Shown here: in pieces, positions 59,501-64,000 of the stretch
How the letters are laid out: each line of letters opens with the position of its first letter
How positions within the stretch are numbered: the stretch's first letter is position 1
Source of the DNA: Undaria pinnatifida
Lineage: Eukaryota; Sar; Phaeophyceae; Laminariales; Alariaceae
NCBI GenBank assembly: GCA_012845835.1
Contig: JABAKD010000021.1
Coordinates: 6,107,386 to 6,171,385, forward strand
DNA: 64,000 bases
Reading direction: 5' to 3'
Notes under the pieces: model-generated
What the model was told of the DNA's origin: nothing
The model's input: only the letters and a program-made list of their open reading frames with translations
The model's database searches: none
Program-made: the position numbers and the translations under genes

Positions 59501-62185
59501 GGACCAAGGTACAGTATGTTTCTCGCATCAAAACACATACCCACGTGGAAAGCCTTCAACGTGTATTCGATCTAGTCACACTTTTCCCAGCATAACTACC
59601 TTGAATATATCGGCTGTGGCACGATAATTGAAAGATGTATAAAAATGTTTTCCTCACGGGAAAAAACTCATAGCTCTTGCGCTGGTGCTCACAGATGTGT
59701 GTTCAATCGTTGCCCTGCGTCCTGTGTTTTCATTCTTGTTTTTGGCCTTTAACACAACAGGTTTTTGAGTGCATGAGGCGGCTGCTTCTCACCGGTATGC
59801 TGGTATTCATGCCAGATGCATCAGTACAGGTGGCTTTCAGCTGCATCTTTGCTTTCATCAGGTATGGCGGGGGAAGCCTGCTGACCGCACCGCGCGTGAA
59901 GCGAGACTGGCCTCTTGTGACGACCTTGCGTATCCCATCGACAACCGTTTGAGTCCTCGCCGTTTACCACCGAACCACCTTGTACCGGCCCATACGTACC
60001 GGTTGACATGTTGGCGTGTCATCACAGACGTTGACGACCGTCCAATCTAATGTTGGGGCACCACTCGGTGGGCGGGAGGAGGGGGGGGGGGGGGGGAGGC
60101 TCCGGTAGACGATTGGCGTTACACCCATAGAATGCAAGGCGGAAGACGAGAGGCACAGAAGATGGGGTCATTGTTACAGCCGATGGTTTGGTCGGCTCGG
60201 TGTCATTCGTCGCGGTTCGCGTGAGTTGTTACGTATCTGGTGCCGCCTGCGTGGTTTGTTGTATGCACCGCCGTGGAGAAAGCGCCAGCAATATGGAAAA
60301 TTTTCAAACAGCTGCAACCGTGAGTGTTTTATATCGGCGTTCGGGAACAATAGGGGTATCTGACCGGTCCATCGTATGATAGCATTGACCACAAAAAACA
60401 TGACATTTAAACCAAGAGCCAGAAAACAAAGGCCGCGATAGCACCTTTCAACTTTTAGTATCGCATCCGTGTGGTGCACCGACAGTAGGTATTTCGATAG
60501 AACGGCAATGTGTCGTGTGTCAAGGGTCGATGGTTGTATATATTGTTTGCGTGTTGGACCCACGCAACTATACAATCGTCACCGCATAAAGCACCGCGCC
60601 ACAACACCAAGGCAAAGTGGGTCCATCAAGATTTACGCTCGCTGTTAACATGGCCAAGACAACTCATCCAACGAGTGCATACAATAATGGAGAACGCACA
60701 CATATTCCAGCATCCCACTGAACTTTTGTTATATTTGTGGTTGAAAATGTAATGACGTGGTCTCTCTCCCTCCTGCCGCGCTGACTGCCCTGAACCACAT
60801 GTACATGCCGTTTGGTTTCGGATGAAGCCTGTGGGCCTTCGAGCTTCAAAGACCGCACATTGACAGCTTGGAAATGCAGCTATACCGAGCTGTGAGTACA
60901 TCGATGACTGGCTTGTAGATGTGTCCCGCGCCCGTCAGCTTTATCCTCAGATAGGGGCCGCACCACTTGGCCCATTTGTTTTTCGGTTTCATTTGTTTTT
61001 CCGCCAAGCTCCTCAACAGGAGAGCCGGCCAATATTTTTAATGTTTTACTGTGTAAGCTGGTAAGCGTTTTTAATATACTTCTACTTTGCTGAATCGTGA
61101 AGCGGTCTTATCTTACCTGGTGGTAGTGCGGAGCCGGTTGTTGGGTACATTGTGTTGATGAATTCAATTCATGAGCCTTATAAGTTGTAGATACCCGTCG
61201 ATCGGAGCCACGAGAGCTCTGATGGAGCCTGAACAGTATCCCAGGTTAACGTCAAGTCTAAACAGCGGCAGTGATTGATGTCGTATAACCAACACCGCAG
61301 CAAGGAACAGGAGTACGTTGGTGTGCATCGCTCTGACCGTGTATCTCAGTCGATGGGAAAATTGTGACGCCCGAACAAGGTACGTCATTGTAGGTGGTCA
61401 TCGATCTGCAAAACTGTTCCGGCTGAAATGCGTGAACTTTGAGTTTCCTTGTCGTCAGGTGTCAGCAATAGAACCGTACAACATGCTCTTGGTTTGGGGC
61501 TAATCGTAGACGGGAGGACCAGCCGGGGAACTTTGTGTATGTTTAACCAAGCGTGTTTATGTTACTATTCTCACATCAACTCATCGCGATAAGCTAGTTC
61601 ATGGCATCATCTCATTTTTCACCGGAACGAGGGCACACGTCGCAGAGACAAATGGACTCTGCCGACACCTAAACGCGCACTCAACGTTGAAGACGTCTTT
61701 CAAAGTGTCGCGTCTACCGTTTAGTCAATGCCTCGTCGCATTAAGTCATTTTCAGTATCTAGTATTTAGTTTCCTTCCTTGCTTCGTCTGTTTCGCGTTT
61801 GTTTCACTCGGTGTGCCAAATACAAGGGATGCCTGGTGATCTTCTTCACCAATTTCTTGGCTTTGATCATTCAAGCCGAATTTGCAGACCAAAACTCAAG
61901 CAGCAGCGCTGTTTATTCGGCGTTGCTGATCATGGTCCACGTGATGTTTGTTCTGACCATATGCTGGAACAGCTGGGCGACAATGAGGGCGACCTTCAGT
62001 AGGCGACACGTCCAGGTGCGACCGCGCATGATCCACACTCACATATGCCCCTGGTTTACGTGTTTTTGCCACAAGTGTCGATGGGCATGCCAATTGACAC
62101 TTGGCTCGACTGTATCTGCAACTGTGGCCCACAGCCTTGTAGCTATGCACAGGTGGGGGTGCAGCGGAAGTGGCAGGGCTCCTGA
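35966..62185 (+). CDS. Pmp-like beta-helix multi-pass membrane protein, 26 exons
   Basis: Reconstructed exons: 35966-36709, 38470-38623, 39318-39631, 40385-40654, 41657-41932, 42474-42676, 43077-43188, 43608-43715, 43975-44107, 44408-44640, 44914-45215, 47733-48111, 49904-49973, 51021-51169, 51467-52217, 53297-53319, 53903-54042, 54973-55456, 56367-56450, 57686-57818, 58439-58551, 58936-59028, 59761-59861, 60828-60891, 61827-62015, 62153-62185. All introns are GT-AG, every junction keeps phase, and the total is 5655 nt (1884 residues). Order: signal peptide, beta-helix (about 200-770), linker and Cys-rich region (770-1120), about eight membrane segments (1125-1874). It is probably a surface protein of unknown function. 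ATG 35966 was chosen because the signal peptide follows directly; an in-frame ATG at 35885 is possible. One Cys-rich exon between 48112 and 49903 may be missing, and the last exon is the weakest. Confidence 0.8.
37170..37426 (+). mobile_element. MITE with TA-type termini, copy 1 (in intron 1)
   Basis: 257 bp with inverted ends GGCTACGGTAGGGGGGT. If the TA inside GGC-TA-CGG is the target duplication, this is a Tc1/mariner-type non-autonomous element. It contains the near-palindrome TCACTCGCGCGAGTAACC and the sequence GAATCCGCAATGCAAAGGTG. It matches 63592-63847 in reverse orientation over its whole length. Confidence 0.8.
37440..37700 (+). repeat. Intronic dispersed repeat, copy 1
   Basis: Shares TACGATAGAGGTAG, GGAAATAGGCCAGTTTT, CGTGGTTCTCGTTG and TCCGGTAGC with 55920-56070, and more weakly with 45600-45790 (TACGATAGCGAGGTAG; TCATCCGGTATAG). 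All three lie in introns of the large gene in the same orientation. Confidence 0.6.
38470..39631 (+). CDS. Exons 2-3: beta-helix turns
   Basis: Exon 2 (38470-38623) begins AKACDVLIDGCLFKDNYASN and joins GGGIA of exon 1, giving a normal-length turn. The alternative acceptor at 38384 gives a frame that stops. Exon 3 (39318-39631) joins in phase 1 and carries GGDVSLAEC, SKGGAVSLSGG, GEGGAFSVG and FENNTCG. Both the GGA(V/F) and FxxN signatures are present. Intron 1 (1760 bp) hosts a 257-bp MITE. Confidence 0.75.
40385..44107 (+). CDS. Exons 4-9: core of the beta-helix
   Basis: Exons 4, 5 and 8 are phase 0 at both ends, so they could be duplicated or skipped without breaking the frame. Repeats read GGVMSLSSG, SGGVINAGE, GDGGVIVATTD, FINNRVGE, SGAVVYSKGN, FTLNESPENGGVIFASESS, FENNEAKDGGVINAASGS, TSDGGVFAVLDG, FTNNKADFGGMLYKQ and DGGAIHVIDN. 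Exons 6 and 7 join in phase 2 to make SGPAIYARDNATVSLQG. The spacing of about 30-35 residues per paired turn is typical of right-handed parallel beta-helix proteins. Confidence 0.8.
44408..49973 (+). CDS. Exons 10-13: linker and Cys-rich stalk
   Basis: Exon 10 (44408-44640) has an EGF-like spacing of Cys (CSEGAACLEGDLGVYCEC). Exons 11-12 (44914-45215, 47733-48111) are Ser/Thr/Gly-rich with NVTF, NVTYYHC and NFTLD sequons and end CLLCTEEMGGTPE. Exon 13 (49904-49973) reads DACTGG...CGDGYEGP and leads into exon 14 CEVCSDGYG, a pattern typical of the stalk just before the first membrane helix in this family. Intron 12 (1.8 kb) may hide one exon. Intron 11 (2.5 kb) contains a family A copy and a G34 run. 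Confidence 0.65.
45600..45790 (+). repeat. Intronic dispersed repeat, copy 2 (diverged)
   Basis: See 37440-37700. It starts CTACGATAGCGAGGTAGCAC and ends GGTTAAGAAGGACG. A B-box-like GGTTCGATTTTCC lies at about 45733. Confidence 0.5.
46725..46895 (-). repeat. Family A repeat, copy 10 (in intron 11)
   Basis: Reverse-orientation 5' part of family A: CACCCTGTTGACC, AGTCGCCGACCTATAT, GGCTTGCAAAGGTGAGTTTC and a worn terminus CACAGATGGAGTTATTTC. Confidence 0.75.
47517..47551. repeat. G34 homopolymer run (in intron 11)
   Basis: Uninterrupted G run of about 34 bases followed by TGGGGAGGGGGCGGGGGCGG, preceded by CCTGATTTTGATCAAAATGG. The same CTGGTTTTGATCAAAA phrase precedes the G run of family A copies 5 and 6, so this run marks the position of another, otherwise lost, family A 3' module. 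Confidence 0.85.
51021..52217 (+). CDS. Exons 14-15: first membrane helix and 250-residue loop
   Basis: Exon 14 (51021-51169) ends the stalk (CEVCSDGYGRGAANACHVC) and encodes a strong helix, MYFLVVISVLLTLVIIALLA. Exon 15 (51467-52217) is one open frame of 250 codons, rich in Gly, Ser, Thr and Arg, starting IGGKDAVSSTVANTKQTIF. It has low complexity through the middle and ends LPLSKIKIVI, which re-enters the conserved membrane domain. The loop is likely cytosolic if the beta-helix is outside. Confidence 0.75.
53297..55456 (+). CDS. Exons 16-18: microexon, helices 2-3, second loop
   Basis: Exon 16 is only 23 nt (53297-53319), giving VVWQISSA between the KIKIVI of exon 15 and the FADVTNTGFP of exon 17. 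Exon 17 (53903-54042) encodes IYDKFLSVIGMFSLDLGWIL and ACLATGVTFYDKLL. Exon 18 (54973-55456) starts with VTIGPVFLLGLLGVTFYLGS (helix), then a disordered loop of about 130 residues rich in Ser, Pro and His, ending at AAGCAG|GTGTGT. Confidence 0.75.
55920..56110 (+). repeat. Intronic dispersed repeat, copy 3
   Basis: See 37440-37700. Best match: GGAAATAGGCCCAGTTTTGG, CGTGGTTCTTGTTG, CCAAGGCCATGG and CTCCGGTAGC. Confidence 0.6.
56367..59028 (+). CDS. Exons 19-22: conserved membrane core
   Basis: Exon 19 (56367-56450) gives SQLWGLFARHTTMILIILYL and VYSQVSTV. Exon 20 (57686-57818) gives VFQTFACEDYPEI, SYLRADSRIECHTSTH and YKIYAAIMICI. Exon 21 (58439-58551) gives PLGIPAAFGYLLVRQRSAIN. Exon 22 (58936-59028) gives REKIDQRRLNQTVAPTAFLW and SAYYPNRYYFE. 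The F-x-T-F-x-C-E, YLRAD-x-x-I-x-C and P-x-GIP motifs are the hallmark of the stramenopile family. All acceptors were fixed by phase. Confidence 0.8.
59761..62185 (+). CDS. Exons 23-26: last helices and C-terminus
   Basis: Exon 23 (59761-59861) gives VFECMRRLLLTGMLVFMPDA and VQVAFSCIFAFI. Exon 24 (60828-60891) is 64 nt, FELQRPHIDSLEMQLYRA. Exon 25 (61827-62015) gives GCLVIFFTNFLALIIQAEFA and LLIMVHVMFVLTICWNSW. Exon 26 (62153-62185) would add VGVQRKWQGS and a stop after an AG acceptor. It is short and rests only on phase and splice signals, so the true C-terminus may differ. Confidence 0.65.
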
Positions 62186-62284
62186 GAACGGTCGCGCAAA
62201 CACAATCTTAGGCGCCGAAACAGGACTTGGAACGCATTCATTCGCTCTCTCTGGCCAACGCGGCTATGCTCCCGATACCCAGGG

Positions 62285-62570
62285 GCAAAGGTGCCATAAT
62301 GGACCCCCTTTTGGGGTGCCGGTGTTTGAAGTGGCTCGGGGTCACTCGCGCGAGTAACCGCTCTGTTTCGTTTTGCGACCATATGTTTTCACGATGGTAT
62401 CAATTGACGATATCAAGATCCGCAACATGGAATCATATTCTACGCTGAGCCGTACAATCACTTGAAGCATTTGTGTGCCCGTCAGGTATATAGTTGCTCG
62501 CGCGAGTGGCTCAAGCCCGGCAGTGAAAACCGTAGACATGGCTGCCCCCTTCCCGTACTAATGATACTCG
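62285..62570 (+). mobile_element. MITE family, diverged copy 3
   Basis: Contains GGGGTCACTCGCGCGAGTAACC and, towards the other end, GCTCGCGCGAGTGGCTCAAG and CGGCAGTGAAAACCGTAGAC. Termini are worn. It lies about 100 bp downstream of the predicted stop codon of the large gene. Confidence 0.6.
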
Positions 62571-63269
62571 TAAAAGATCAGTCTACCCGGTGCATCGTCT
62601 GTTGAGTAGGTGAAGGGGTCTAAACGTAACCCCGCCCAAGAATAGAATCCCCTGCCTTACGAACCTAAGGGTGTGCAGAGCAGATTATAATGATATTCCG
62701 AGCTCTTAACACCAGGTTATCAACGTTCGCACAATCCTACCAGGCTTGTGTGCCTTAGCCTTGAGAGAAATGGAGTATATATTCGTGAAATTTCTTGACA
62801 AATGACTAACAGCTGGTTCCTCGCTTGAGGAACTCCAATCAAACAAGTACATGGTTATTCGATCCCACAACTTCAACCCTTACCGCACTATATTATGTGG
62901 GGTGACTCGTAGGTTAAAGTTCGAGGTCTCATCCTGCAGGCCTATACCTGATAGAACCTGTGCGTTCATTGGGAGTATGGTGTCGCCATGACCCCGACAA
63001 ACAGCATTTTTAAGCTCGCTTGTGTCAACGCAATAGGGGGAGCTCAAACAGGTAAACGCTGAAGTGTTTTGCGCTGCAGCTCATTGTAGCCCATCCGACA
63101 TGGAACGTCATTCATTTTCAGTCTGAATGACAGGTTGTTGAACCTGTTTGAACCTCCGCGTAGGTTGTCGGTGTTCGGATAATTCGGTGGTTGGAGTAAG
63201 AGCCATATATCTCGCGATCGACGTGACCCGATCCATAGCATATGGTGTGATATACCTATTGGTAAGCGA

Positions 63270-63600
63270 ATATGTATATATATCGCAGACGGCATTGTGT
63301 TTGGCATCGTCCTTGTGATCGCCTCTCTTTGGTTTATTTGTATCTGGAAAGCCATTTTCGCCCTCCGCACGCCTCGCCTCGAAACCAAACACTCAAGTTG
63401 TTGGTCACATAGCTTGTCCCAGACATCCATACAGTTGCGCGAACAACGTAGTACACATCCAGCATACACAACTGTTACAGAATGGCTCTTGGCCACACTC
63501 GAAAACACCGAAACCGCAAGAAGATGTTATAAAAACGGTGTCAAGGGTTGTGAAGCAACACCGTCACAACCGCCTGCCCATGGTAGACCAAGGCTACGGT
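63270..63600 (+). CDS. Possible exon with one membrane segment
   Basis: After a plausible acceptor (ATCGCAG at 63282-63288) a plus-strand frame reads GIVFGIVLVIASLWFICIWK, a convincing membrane helix. About 75 polar residues follow, ending inside the MITE at 63592 at a stop near 63600. It does not join exon 25 of the large gene in phase, so it would belong to another gene or be chance. Confidence 0.25.
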
Positions 63601-63847
63601 AGGGGGGGTACCCCCGTTTTTACTGGTGTGTTTGAGCCACTCGCACGAGTGACTCTGTACCTCACGGATGAAAATGGTTTGGACAAATGATTTGGAGCAG
63701 CTTAAATTACCTTTGCATTGCGGGTCGATTTCGTCAATATAAAACATGAAAAAAACGTAAAATCGCAAAATAACAAAGGGGTTACTCGCGCGAGTGACCC
63801 CTAGCCACTGAAATTCAAGGCCCAAAGAGGGACCCCCCTACCGTAGC
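63592..63847 (-). mobile_element. MITE with TA-type termini, copy 2
   Basis: 256 bp, reverse orientation of 37170-37426. Termini are GGCTACGGTAGGGGGGT on both sides. It carries GAGCCACTCGCACGAGTGAC and GGGGTTACTCGCGCGAGTGA, so each end has its own CG-rich palindrome. Confidence 0.85.
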
Positions 63848-63973
63848 CCGGGGGAGTCCCCGGTCAAAATCTATCACCATTTTTAGTTTTGTCCGAAGAA
63901 ATTCTTTATCGTATTCCGGAGACCTCTCAGCGTCAAGGGCGTTCTTCGTGTGCTTTCTCTCCCCAATATCAAA

Positions 63974-64000
63974 NNNNNNNNNNNNNNNNNNNNNNNNNNN
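63974..64000. other. Assembly gap
   Basis: Run of N to the end of the window. Confidence 1.

Overview
The window looks like nuclear DNA of an intron-rich eukaryote, most likely a brown alga or a related photosynthetic stramenopile. The right third holds one large gene whose GT-AG introns can be traced by phase. Its product joins a Pmp-like beta-helix to a polytopic membrane domain with an 'FQTFACE ... SYLRADSRIECHT' signature, a combination I know from brown algal and oomycete predicted proteins. The species is inference. Sequence ends in an assembly gap (Ns from 63974).

Layout. Bases 1-16.3 kb are almost entirely repeats: G-run modules, a foldback-like family (here 'family A', terminal motif TACACTCCAGCTGTGAGATC), tandem repeats, tRNA-headed SINEs, a LINE with a reverse-transcriptase domain broken by one stop codon, and a 2.2 kb inverted-repeat DNA transposon structure (8570-10757). 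Bases 16.3-35.8 kb hold more family A copies, LINE and SINE pieces, a decayed Copia-type RNase H, microsatellites, a diverged third copy of the inverted-repeat transposon, and two poorly supported minus-strand gene candidates (23.6-25.4 kb).

Bases 35.9-62.2 kb carry the one gene I can support well: 26 exons on the plus strand, about 1884 residues. The model has a signal peptide, a beta-helix with GGAI/GGVI and FxxN motifs, a Cys-rich stalk, and roughly eight membrane segments separated by two long low-complexity loops. Every junction joins in phase and restores family-like sequence. Its introns contain a TA-flanked MITE, three copies of another short repeat, a family A copy and a 34-base G run. 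Bases 62.2-64 kb hold two more copies of the MITE family and one possible exon of a further gene.

How the parts relate. The left half is a transposon graveyard. The LINE and the main SINE family share a 3' tail motif, which suggests the LINE machinery mobilised the SINE. The beta-helix protein is probably a cell-surface protein; its ligand or role cannot be read from sequence.
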